The notes below the pieces were generated by a model. That model was not told the DNA's origin and ran no database searches. It saw only the letters and a list, made by a program, of their open reading frames with translations. Both the position numbers and the translations under genes were made by a program. From Siphonodentalium dalli (taxonomy: Eukaryota > Mollusca > Scaphopoda > Gadilida > Siphonodentaliidae), in contig CP136068.1 of NCBI GenBank assembly GCA_032622095.1, forward strand, positions 182,596,796 through 182,660,795: DNA of 64,000 nucleotides. The letters are read 5' to 3'. This document shows positions 10,593-20,044 of this stretch, in pieces; within the stretch, counting starts at the first letter, position 1; every line of letters begins with the position of its first letter.

Positions 10593-11057
10593 TAAAAACT
10601 CAACAACAAATAAATAATATGTCTAAATAAATAATCTGTCTATATTTAATAGTTGTCATTAATTCAGCAACGTAGCTCGTTCGTGATCACCATTCGATCG
10701 CTGAAATGCAATCGAAATACGCCCAACATTAACAACAGGTCAATCGTATCGATAGACAATACCTCCCTTCGAACTAGCGCTAGATAGAATTACTTCCCTT
10801 AGAGTGTAAATTGGTGAAAGTACATGTAACTTTCGGAGTTTTATGTTACAGAGCTAACACAATCACCCAGGTCGCCTAAGGACATGCACGGTTCCCACAC
10901 GGGAAGGCCATTTGCCTCCCAAACAGCGTTCCTTATCTCTTTGAATTATCGTCCTAATTATGTGCCAGCGGGGATCGCGTTTCTGTGAGAAGTCTACCAT
11001 GTGGTTCAGTTATATTCTTCCCGCATCACTTCATAGTAAACTTGTACCCGCATCAGT
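10593..11057. other. Non-coding stretch, possibly including the DIRS-like 5' region
   Basis: No gene is seen. The last 200 bp or so may be leader of the following retroelement, but I could not find a matching terminal repeat after 14580, so the left boundary is undefined. Confidence 0.3.
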
Positions 11058-11826
11058 TTGATTGTTACCTTTTGTGTGAGAAAGTTTCATTTTTGTTCTG
11101 CGATTAACTTTGCTTTGGTCCAGGACTCGGACTGTCCGGACGACACAGCAAATTGCAGCAGCGACAAGGATGTTCACAATACCATCAATATTGGACTTCA
11201 GGCTAGTGCTTTTGACGAGTCTATGCCTGTTGACAAACAGGGACCATCTAACACGACACATGGTACATGTATGAATGTGACTCTTTCTCAACTACATGAG
11301 TCTGTTAAAGACATTCAGAGACAAATCGCTCCTCGGGGACATTTCGTTGGCGATATGTCACAACCTGAACCCACCATACAGACTCAACCGTCGGTGCCGT
11401 ACCACTCTGCACTGGCCACCCGGGGAATGCATCCCGACAGTTTTCGTAATGTGGATAATGTTTCTCCGCTGGTGAGGAACAACATTTTATCCGGTAAGGA
11501 TGTTAATTTGGCCATGCTCCTTATCCCATATTACGGTGCTGATATAAATCAACGCGTAGGTAACGATCTCACCACAATATCACGCAATGACTCCAGTGCA
11601 AATCCTGCAACCAGAGTTATCACAACTCAGAATTCTGCCCCTATATTTGCTGTCTAAGTCAGCCACACCACGATCAACAGCAGACACAGGCACCCGGGCA
11701 CAGCCACCACCCACGACAGAAAGGACACGTCGAATTCGGTGTGTTCATAATGACAAGGAAAAATGTCTTAATTTCGATGGGGAAAGAGGCTGCTTCAGGA
11801 AATTGTGTCAATTTCTTCATGTGTGA
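11058..11826 (+). pseudogene. DIRS-like gag, frameshifted
   Basis: The first frame (11058-11657) carries a serine/threonine-rich N-terminal half and the block VRNNILSGKDVNLAMLLIP, which resembles DIRS-family gag. A second frame (11587-11826) ends with CVHNDKEKCLNFDGERGC followed by RKLCQFLH. This is a cysteine/histidine zinc finger at the end of the protein, as usual for these gags, where it would bind the element RNA in the particle. A frame change lies between about 11587 and 11657, so no intact gag remains. Confidence 0.7.
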
Positions 11827-11939
11827 ACAGTGTTTGTGCAACCACCCCGTAAATTTCTGTGTTCGGCCTATTGGTCAAAGGAAATGACTGGCCAGTAGTC
11901 CTGTTTATGGTGCGACTCCACTTGAAATGGTGGCGTCCA

Positions 11940-12757
11940 CTCCGATATCAATTTCACAATTGGAATAATTTGTGTCCGAGCATCCTGATCGTGTGTTTGT
12001 GTGTTATCTGTTGAGTGGCCTTCGCGCAGTTCGGAGTCTACCTTCGCATTTGTATGTGTGCCGCAATTTCCAATCTACGGTATTCCAGAGGAGAGCTGCA
12101 GTGACCGCACTGCTTACACATGAAGAGTTGCAGGGTTATGTTATTGGCCTTTTTTTTATGTGCCGCCATTTTTCCATATATAGTGAGCCCTCTGTGCGTG
12201 GCAACCGGGAAAAATTCCAATAAAAAACGGCTGATAGTGGATCTAAGTTCTCCGCATGATCATGTTTCCGGTTGCAGTGTTAATGATCTTATAGACCAGG
12301 AGGAATATTCGCTGTGCTATATTCGTATTGATGATGAAATCCGCATTATTTGTGATATTAAAGCTTGGGAGATCCGGTTATGTTAAAATTTGTTCAGCAG
12401 CTACATATTCCATTAGCTGAACACAAAACAATGGGTCCGTCCACGTGCATTGTGTACCTAGGATTGTGTTTCGATTCTGTTAACATGGAAGTGCGTTTAC
12501 CGGAAGATAAGTGCGAACTTCTGCAATCTCTTATCTTACCATTCCTGAAAAGGCCGACATGTACAACACGCGAACTTCTCGTGATTCTTGGTCATCTGAA
12601 CTGTGCATGCCGGGTTATCCCACTTGAACTTCTGCAATCTCTTATCTTACCATTCCTGAAAAGGCCGACATGTACAACACGCGAACTTCTCGTGATTCTT
12701 GGTCATCTGAACTATGCATGCCGGGTTATCCCACTTGATCATTCATATCCCATTTGA
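11940..12757 (+). pseudogene. DIRS-like reverse transcriptase, core deleted and frameshifted
   Basis: The N-terminal RT segment is legible across shifting frames: a TPISISQLE-like start near 11938, then SEHPDRVFVCYLLSGLR (11975-12022), RNFQSTVFQRRAAVTALLTH and the GYVIG block. Next come KRLIVDLSSPHDH and SVNDLIDQEEYSL (about 12225-12310). The following frame (12365-12757) starts in the connection region (PLAEHKTMGPSTC, YLGLCFDS). The intervening fingers/palm core, with the catalytic aspartates and the YADD-type box, is absent. A deletion at about 12355-12375 therefore removed roughly 100 residues. The enzyme cannot be active. Confidence 0.8.
12514..12738 (+). repeat. 111-bp in-frame tandem duplication inside the RT remnant
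   Basis: The block CTTCTGCAATCTCTTATC...CATGCCGGGTTATCCCACTTGA starting at 12518 is repeated at 12629 with a single noticed base difference (TGT/TAT). The period of 111 bp equals 37 codons, so the frame continues. The encoded LLQSLILPFLKRPTCTTREL and the rest of that block are duplicated. Near-identity implies the duplication is much younger than the decay of the element. Confidence 0.95.
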
Positions 12758-13330
12758 TTACTGTGTCCACTCGAGTAAAAAAAAAATACCTGAACCACTT
12801 TGTTACACTTACAACCGACTGTCGACGCGCACTGCGTATGTGGTGCAAATTTATTAGTGAATGGAATGGTGTGTCGTTGTTCCTGGAGCGTAGTATAACT
12901 CACGCTCCCGACTTCCACCTGTACACTGATAGTTCATCTACACGAGGGTTTGGTGGCATTTTCCAAGGACAAATGTGGTTTCAGGCAATTTGGACCGATG
13001 AGTTTAAAACAATGTGTACAGACACCGACACGAAAGCTTATATGGCCTTGTTATTAGAAATCTTCCCCATTGTTATTGCAGCCGTACTGTGGGGACCCTT
13101 ATCGGTTCGCAAACGAATTGTATTCCATTGCGATAACGCTGCCACAGTTAACATCTTGCAGAAGGGCCGTAGCTCCTATAAACATTCATTTATAATTAAA
13201 CTGGTACGGCGACTCACATGGTGATCTGCTAACAACAATTTCATGTTTTATGCCGAACAAGTGCCTGGTAAATGTCACATAATAGCAGATCGTATTTCTC
13301 GCTTTCAGGAATTTCACGACTTGATACCAT
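12754..13330 (+). pseudogene. DIRS-like RNase H
   Basis: The frame 12754-13224 contains the RNase H acidic residues: D59 in LYTDSSSTRGFGG, E102 in LLLEIFPIV and D127 in HCDNAATVNIL. After a TGA at about 13222, recognisable RNase H C-terminal sequence continues in the same frame (FMFYAEQVPG, then IIADRISRFQEFHD, about 13239-13318). The RNase H would degrade the RNA strand during reverse transcription. Here it is cut by a stop and not linked to a working RT. Confidence 0.8.
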
Positions 13331-14370
13331 CGGCCGATCTCCAGCCGACTTCAATTCCGGAACTGTCAGCTCTGATAATGTTTTAAACAAGATTGTGCAA
13401 ACCGTCTGGTATTCATCTATAAACGATTCCACGAAGCGGGCATACTCTTCGGCACTAAGCCAATTTATCATTTTCTGTCAGTCATACTGCACTCATGGTG
13501 CTCTGATTCACATCCGCCATCCATTCCAGAAGACACATTGATATATTATGCGGTTTCTGCCATGAAATTAAACACCTGTGCTATAGCACTATCAAACTAC
13601 ATCTGGCCGGCATTAGGTTGTTCGATATCAAAGGTGATTGCTCAAGCCCATTCATCAGTGCTGACAAAACGGATTCGATACGACTGCACTCGTTCATTCG
13701 AGGTATCAAACACTACAGGTTCCATCTAATAGACCGCGTCGCCTTCCGATCACTACCGATATTATGCAGCGCCTGTGTCGTTTGTTAAGAGGTGCTTTCA
13801 ATAATTTTGTCGACCACATGTTAGCTGCAGCATTCAGTTTTGCATTTTTTGGATATCTGCGCTGTTCCGAATTCACAATTACAACAGGCTTGTTCAATCC
13901 ACAGCTGCATCTTTGTATGATCGATGTCCAGCTAGCACACGAGCGAGACCATTTTACTCTTTTGTTCAAGTCGTCCAAAACGGACCCCTTCAGAAGGGGT
14001 GTTACATTACTTTTATTCGCTACAAATGACGATATATGTCCAGTCACCAACACGCCTAGGTATCTGCGCTTGCGGACTGGTCCCTCGGTTGACGTTTCGA
14101 CTTCAGCTCTGTTCGTTGACATGAATGGTGCAGCTTTAACACGCGATATGTTACTGCATACATTGCGATATCTACTTAACTTGTTAGGTATCAACCACGC
14201 AGGATATTCGGGACATAGCTTTCGGCATGGGGCGGCGTCATCAAGTGCTAGCGCTAGTGTAGACGATCATCTTATCAAAGTCATGGACCGTTGGACTTCC
14301 GATTGTTACACCCGATACATTCATGTTGACAGGCGGCGCATCCGCGCTGCTCAATTACCTATGGCACATG
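13330..14370 (+). pseudogene. DIRS-like tyrosine recombinase, catalytic core intact in one frame
   Basis: The N-terminal SAM-like arm-binding segment (WYSSINDSTKRAYSSALSQF) is in frame 13272-13541, then frames break between 13541 and 13764. The catalytic domain is in 13764-14576. Counting from 13764 the residues are R33 in YLRCSEF, K72 in SSKTD, H151 and R154 in GHSFRHG, W177 in DRW and Y185 in YTRYIH (Y182 is an alternative). That is the full R-K-H-R-W-Y set of a strand-transferring tyrosine recombinase, which would join element circles to target DNA. Residues after about 200 are probably non-homologous read-through. Confidence 0.85.
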
Positions 14371-14580
14371 TCCATCCAGTCCAATTGACTCCAATAATAT
14401 ATTGTTTCCATACCTGTGGGTTTCGACCCACATATATATATTATCTGCTATATCCTCCTTATATGGCACTTCTTTATTATCTCCAGGCTTTTTGGGGATC
14501 ATTCGTTCGCTTCGCTCCACTCTTCTTGGGGATACAATTCTGTATTCGATCCCCAAAAACATTTCCATCTTATTAATTAA

Positions 14581-14896
14581 TGTCACGTGAGTCTAATTGC
14601 TACACTTTAGTAAGCAATTAAAGGTACATTTAAGACTTTTAAGATGCTAGTTGCGACGCGAGTTTAATTGGTCACATGTAACATTGACACGTTAATTGCC
14701 ATTAATCATTCTTAGATCGTACTTACATGTAACACAATCGTTTAATTAAACTCGTGATTTAGATAGAGCGAAGCCAGCTGTTTTGGTCCTCATATAAGCC
14801 AAGTATATTAATATTATAGTCAATATATTATCATATTATATAATAAACATATTTATATTCAATATTAGCTGTGTATCATTAAACGTATGGGACATG
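14581..14896. other. AT-rich stretch downstream of the DIRS-like element
   Basis: No gene is seen. A short GGGGAT-type hairpin (about 14491-14562) flanks the element end and may be part of its tail. Confidence 0.4.
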
Positions 14897-15245
14897 ACAA
14901 TCCGCGGGATGGGATGGGATATGGGACAAAACGGCAATCTGCGGGACAGAATTTCGAATTGCGTGGGACGGCCGATATCTCGAGGAATACAGCACGTAGA
15001 GGGCTCATTTTGGTGTCTAACGAAATGCCCACATTCACCATATCCACACATATTAACCCCGCCACTGACCGGACACCAGAAGTTGCATTATTTGATCGAC
15101 AACTGACCTAACATGGGATGGAATATGGGATAGAACACAATCTGCGGGACATAATTTCAAATTGCGTGGAACGGCCGATATCTCGAGGAATACAGCACAT
15201 AGATGGCTCCCTTTGGTGTATTGCGTCACATTTAATCCAGCCATG
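14897..15245 (+). repeat. Two diverged tandem units of a GGGATGGGATATGGGA-type repeat
   Basis: The segment GGGATGGGATATGGGACA...CAATCTGCGGGACA...ACGGCCGATATCTCGAGGAATACAGCAC occurs at about 14907-15030 and again at about 15115-15225. The copies are separated by about 206 bp and have many substitutions. No coding sense is visible; the family was not identified. Confidence 0.85.
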
Positions 15246-17984
15246 CATTGCAGCTTGAGTTTTCTGTAACATGTGAATCCCCGATCACTTCCGAAGCATG
15301 CATATGAGCGCCGTCACGGCGCGTTTGAATTTGCACCGTTCAGAAGATTCCTGTCGATAGTTTTTCATATTCTTTCTGGTTAGATCGAAGATATATCTGA
15401 AATAGAAAATTAAATAATTGTTAATACAATTGAAATACGGTGTACCTGCCCACATTCGCTGACCGTCTATATAAATATATATATGTCTTGATATAATTCA
15501 TTAATTTACTATAATATATAAAGAACATGTATATGTCGATACGCAGTTAACTGAACGTATAAATGAGTGCAGCAATTGTAAAATTATAAAATGTTGGAAT
15601 GAAATTTGTATATTTTGATAACAACAACACTTACCTCATATGTGTTCAGCAGATATTCAGTGATCAATTTCATTTTAACAAAGTCCATCTTTCTAGCAAC
15701 TGTGTGGTCATGGGCCTGCGATAACACTACACATATGGTAATAATATACAGCCGTGTGGTTAGCTCTCTGTGTATAGTGCATAACATGTTCGCTGTTGGT
15801 ACCAATATCAACATCTTATATGATACCACTACAAAGGTCAGACCTTGCAAGTTAAATTTAATTGATTAGAGCGTCATCTTTGCAACATAACGTCTGCGTT
15901 ATATGATTTAAACACGTAAATTAACGCCAGTGTTAAAAAGTATCGTCCGTGTTTACAAAACACGAAAAGGCGTATTAAATGCGTTTAATATACACATACC
16001 TGTATATGTCTTTCAAATAACTAAACAATTGAAAATTGACATCCTTACGTGGTGGGATGCATTTTATTGACACATTATGGTCGCCAATTTTATATGCTGG
16101 TAACATTGTTTAGCACGACATGGCGTTAATTAGAGAAAGCAAACAATTTAGACAACGCTGGTGTTAAGATTGGCCAAGTATTTGGTTGCGATGTAACAAT
16201 GGTGTTATTTATTATAATGCTTAGCGTGATAAATCTTAACGCCAATAAGGTTGAACATGTTCAGATATTTAACACATGGATTTACAGTGTGGCTTTTATC
16301 ACAAATACGATCCTGCGGTGGGCAAATGTAAATTATATTTCATCAAACCTTGAAATTGCATTCGACTAATTTCGAAGATAAGAAAATTAACACATAAAAG
16401 ACAATCAAAATCAAAACAAACCAAACCCACAAACAAACAAGAAACAAAACCAGACCTGATAAATAAAAGTAACACAATAAATAGAGTACAAACAGACAGA
16501 ACAAAAACATAAAATATTGAACAGGAACAAAGCATTTTGTAAACACCTATAGTGGAAATGGATTAACATTGAATATTCATATCAAACAATGGACACACTT
16601 TCAACTGTTCAACCACAGGAAAACCTTGCATGAAACACAGTTTGTCAAGAACTCTCTCGCCTGTACATATTCCCAATTGCGCATACCCTCACAACGTCTG
16701 GACTGATTTGTACTTATGGTACTGTATCGCTGTGATAACTGAAATAATGCAGATATAGGGGAGATTTTCTGGCTAGATCACTATTATTTTGCGCTGCGTG
16801 TATACTAATGTAGAGATTCTTGTTTCGCCTGGGCGCTGGGGGATTTTCTTTATAGAAATGGGAATTTTTGGAACGGATCTAAAAGTCGAACTGTATCCCG
16901 GAGACCGGTTCCGGTAAAAGGTGTAGTTGGGAATTTCAAAGTCTTTTATTGTCCGTTACAGCATTATGTCAATAATGTTGATTTTTTGTTTGTGACAAGC
17001 TACGTCAATTACAAATAAAAGAAATGCAAAAGATAACTTGTAAGTCTTATATTTCAACTTGTATAGACATTTTTCGTTCTGCAGCGCACTGAGGGCTGTG
17101 TCGGAGACGGCCGAGTCGGCCGCCGGTTCGTTAATTATGTGCTGGTTGTTATTGTTATTTTAACGGAATTCTGAATTGGTCATTCGCGAAACCAATATAT
17201 TTTATAATTACAATCATGGCATATACTATATGAACTTGAGACCGTTACCATTTCTGACATTGATTTTGTTGTCTATATCTATATTTGTGAATGTATGTTT
17301 GTCTGTGTTATAAGAACACGTACGGGGGAAAAGCCAGCAGTATTCCCGCTGGCCCAGAAATTCGTTTAGCCAAATTTTTGGGAACATATTTTGAGATAAA
17401 TCGCGGCCAGTTGGAAAGATCGATCGGTTTTTGTAAAAGGTTGGAATTAATTAATACGGATCAAACTGCAAATGAAAGAAATTCATTTTGGAAATTTGAC
17501 TCGCAATAAAAACCTTCGCCACTTGAGGTGATTAAGCACCTTTCCACTCAAAAGTTGCGTTTATAACAACACAAAGCGTCTGCCATTGACATTGCGTGAA
17601 ATCAACACCAATGTACACCTATTAATATTGCTCCAAGCACATCGGGTCGTGTAACATACATGGGGTGCGGACGCTTTTGTTGTTTTGGTGTCAGCTGCGC
17701 GTGATGTTTTTAGACCGATGACTGCTTGTGTGTTTATAATTTGCCACATTGTCCAGATGGACACATTTGGGAGGAAATTAGTTTAGCCATTTTTTTCGCC
17801 ATTTTGTCATTTTTTTCACCATTTACAATATATTTTCGCAAATGGCTAAAATGGCTACCGCCAGCGTGAACACTGAAAGCCAGATGACACCAACGGGGCC
17901 AACAGCGGTAACGTTTAACGGGTTTTTCTAAGCGAAACTGTTGTTGTCGTGAACAGAACAGGGGAAGGGCAGCAATATATTTTG
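15246..17984. other. Long non-coding stretch
   Basis: I find no gene. A C/A-rich low-complexity tract lies at about 16395-16520, which creates overlapping artificial minus-strand frames rich in F, L and V. CCATTTTTTTCGCCATTTTGTCATTTTTTT-like repeats occur at about 17785-17830. Nothing else was identified. Confidence 0.4.
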
Positions 17985-18340
17985 TCGCCGATTTCAACCA
18001 AACTTAAACATAATCATATCCAAGATTTGAGGAATATAAACTGGTGTGGTTTAAAAATGTCACAAGTTTAGTGCCGTTCGAGTCATGGGTGCGAGGAAGG
18101 AAAAGTGGCACCGAAATTGATAAACATATTTTTAGAGCCGATTTCCACCAAACTGATAAACATATTTTTAGAGCCTATTTCAACCAAATTGATAAACATT
18201 CTTCTCCATAGTATAAAGAAATTAACTGTTCATTTAAAGACACCAAAAAGCGGTGCCGTTTGAGTGAAAGCTGGGGGCGGGCAAAAAAATTGATAATAAT
18301 TTGTTAAGTCGCCGAATACCATCAAACTAATATATAATCA
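17985..18340 (+). repeat. Satellite-like monomers, locus 1
   Basis: About two to three diverged monomers carry the series GCCGATTTCAACCAAACTTAA, ATAATCAT, GAGGAATATAAACTG, TTTAAA, GGTGCCGTTTGAGT and GGGCAAAAAAATTGATAA. The same order of motifs builds the larger arrays at about 27870-28780 and 58070-58800. A short internal doublet (GATAAACATATTTTTAGAGCC, twice at about 18119-18162) is also present. Confidence 0.75.
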
Positions 18341-18565
18341 TAGCAACCACCCTGCTGGGTGTTTATACCTAAGGCGTGGGTGAATGATGACGTCATATAA
18401 TTTTTCTATATATATTTCTATACCATGGAACGATTTTCAGGAAAGAGTGTATGCTATTTAGCGAAATTGACACGTGACTTCCGATTAGCAACTGTTTAAA
18501 ATTGCGGAATCGGAAGTGGAACAAAGATATGAAATGCCACGGCTCATGACGTCATTTACGTCATG
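18341..18565. promoter_or_regulatory. Cluster of CRE-like TGACGTCA sites
   Basis: TGACGTCA occurs in GATGACGTCATATAA (about 18386-18400) and in CATGACGTCATTTACGTCATG (about 18545-18565), the latter being an inverted pair of ACGTCA half-sites. These match the cAMP-response element consensus. No gene start is attached to them, so function is unproven. Confidence 0.25.
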
Positions 18566-19751
18566 TTGGCTTCGTAGCTAGGATCCCCAAATAGGGGGGG
18601 CCTAATCATTATATGCGGGGGTCCAAGCAAGATATGCCGAAGGCATATCCCGAAGGCCGCAGGCCTGAGATGGGGGAGGGTCCGGGAGGTGGTGTCCCCC
18701 TCCCGAGAATGGATTTTTTTTTTAATGTTAAGTGCTCTGAGAGCGAATTTGGCGCCTCTTTATGCATTGCTGGCGTCTTTTCTATCAGAGGAATCAAAAG
18801 AACTTTTCAACATCCATATGACACCACAATAACGAATTCAGGGTATCTAATTCTGCTAGATCATATAATCCACGGTAGTTTCAATCCAAACTCCAGGCGT
18901 GTTACCACTACAATAAGGATACTATATCAAAGAATTTCTTACATACATCACCCCCCCCCCCCCCCCCCCCCGGCGTCATCGGATTTATTCATGGATGAAG
19001 CCGGCTAATCGTTTTATGAGTCTACCCTCTCATGGTGCTCGGTTTACGGGCGAGTCCCTCGCAACAACTATGGTATGAATTCACTTGTCGAAGTGACTTC
19101 TTACCATATTTGTTGAGGCGGACATACTAGTATGAACGAGGAATACCATAGTCACCATATGATGCTTTATACGTCTTAGATATGTGGAATGATCTCAGCC
19201 AGAACACATTAAGTTATTCTGGTCTATTGACGGAAACATGATCATGGTTAGTCGTGATCATTTAGTCGAGGTTGAAATAGACTTAAAGCCGCAAACGCCA
19301 GAACATTCAGCATGTTCCCCCTCAATACTCCAATTTTCCTGGTAGTGATATAAAAAACAAAACACTTTGTATGGACAATAATGACCAAACTCATGTATTA
19401 AGATATATATAAACGAACTCATTTCGAGAATAAAAATGTCGGCTACACCTATATAATGCGCACGAGTGTAGACTATAAACGATATCTGATCCTACGGAGG
19501 ATAACATAGGTTTTGATATGCGATCTTTATCTGTTTTTATGAAGGGTATTAGCTCTATAAATAATGTTCTTGATGAAATAACGGCGATTTGTATGAGAAA
19601 TTTCAACACCACAATAGATCAACTCTGGAGAAATATAAGTCAAATTCTTCCCTTGGGTGGGTGGGTATGGTGGTATGTCCGTTATTTCGTCAAAAAAAAA
19701 AACCTTCAAATATCTCCGTTATTTAGTTACTAAAAATATTTTCTTATTTTA

Positions 19752-19829
19752 GATCACATATCAAAATGAGAGGATATGGTGACCCCCTTTTCATGGGATT
19801 ACCATATTCTCTCATTTTGATATATGATC
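19752..19829. repeat. Hairpin near the 3' side of the hAT gene
   Basis: GATCACATATCAAAATGAGA continues to ATATGGT and is inverted as ACCATAT...TCTCATTTTGATATATGATC. The arms are 29 bp with about three mismatches around a 20-bp centre. It sits about 215 bp downstream of the transposase stop codon and may be a subterminal structure of the element or an independent small palindrome. Confidence 0.8.
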
Positions 19830-20044
19830 CTGTATGATCCTGCCTTTATTGAGCTACGAGTGACTCCTGAGACTAGGATCTCATATTATATGATACCCTA
19901 TCGGCCTATACTATATACGGAGGATCACATATTGTTTCATATCTACACCGTGCGCATGGCCTGAAATGTCACAGTCCTTAATAAGACGACCAAAACTGGC
20001 TGAGCGTGAATTGGCGGATGCACTTGATAACGATGGCTGAGTAT

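Larger units (their letters stand above)
11058..14580 (+). mobile_element. Decayed tyrosine-recombinase (DIRS-like) retrotransposon
   Basis: Domain order on one strand is gag with a C-terminal zinc finger, reverse transcriptase, RNase H, then tyrosine recombinase. That combination is diagnostic of the DIRS/Ngaro order, which inserts via a recombinase rather than a DDE integrase. Frames are broken at several points, the RT has lost its catalytic core, and the RT C-terminal part carries a tandem duplication. No methyltransferase-like region is visible between RNase H and recombinase. Terminal repeats (inverted for DIRS, split direct for Ngaro/PAT) could not be found by eye, so the ends given are those of the coding match. 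Confidence 0.85.

Noticed and set aside
14400-14576. C-terminal extension of the recombinase frame
   Set aside because: After about residue 200 the sequence (YICFHTCGFRPTYIYYLL-like) no longer resembles recombinases and runs through a palindrome; treated as read-through.
16299-16546. Two overlapping hydrophobic minus-strand frames
   Set aside because: Low-complexity translation of a C/A-rich tract (CAAACAAACAAG...); not a membrane protein gene.
18951-18971. Poly-C run as a functional site
   Set aside because: One of several homopolymer runs in this window (also 40930 and 42443); likely slippage, and may be mis-sized in the assembly.
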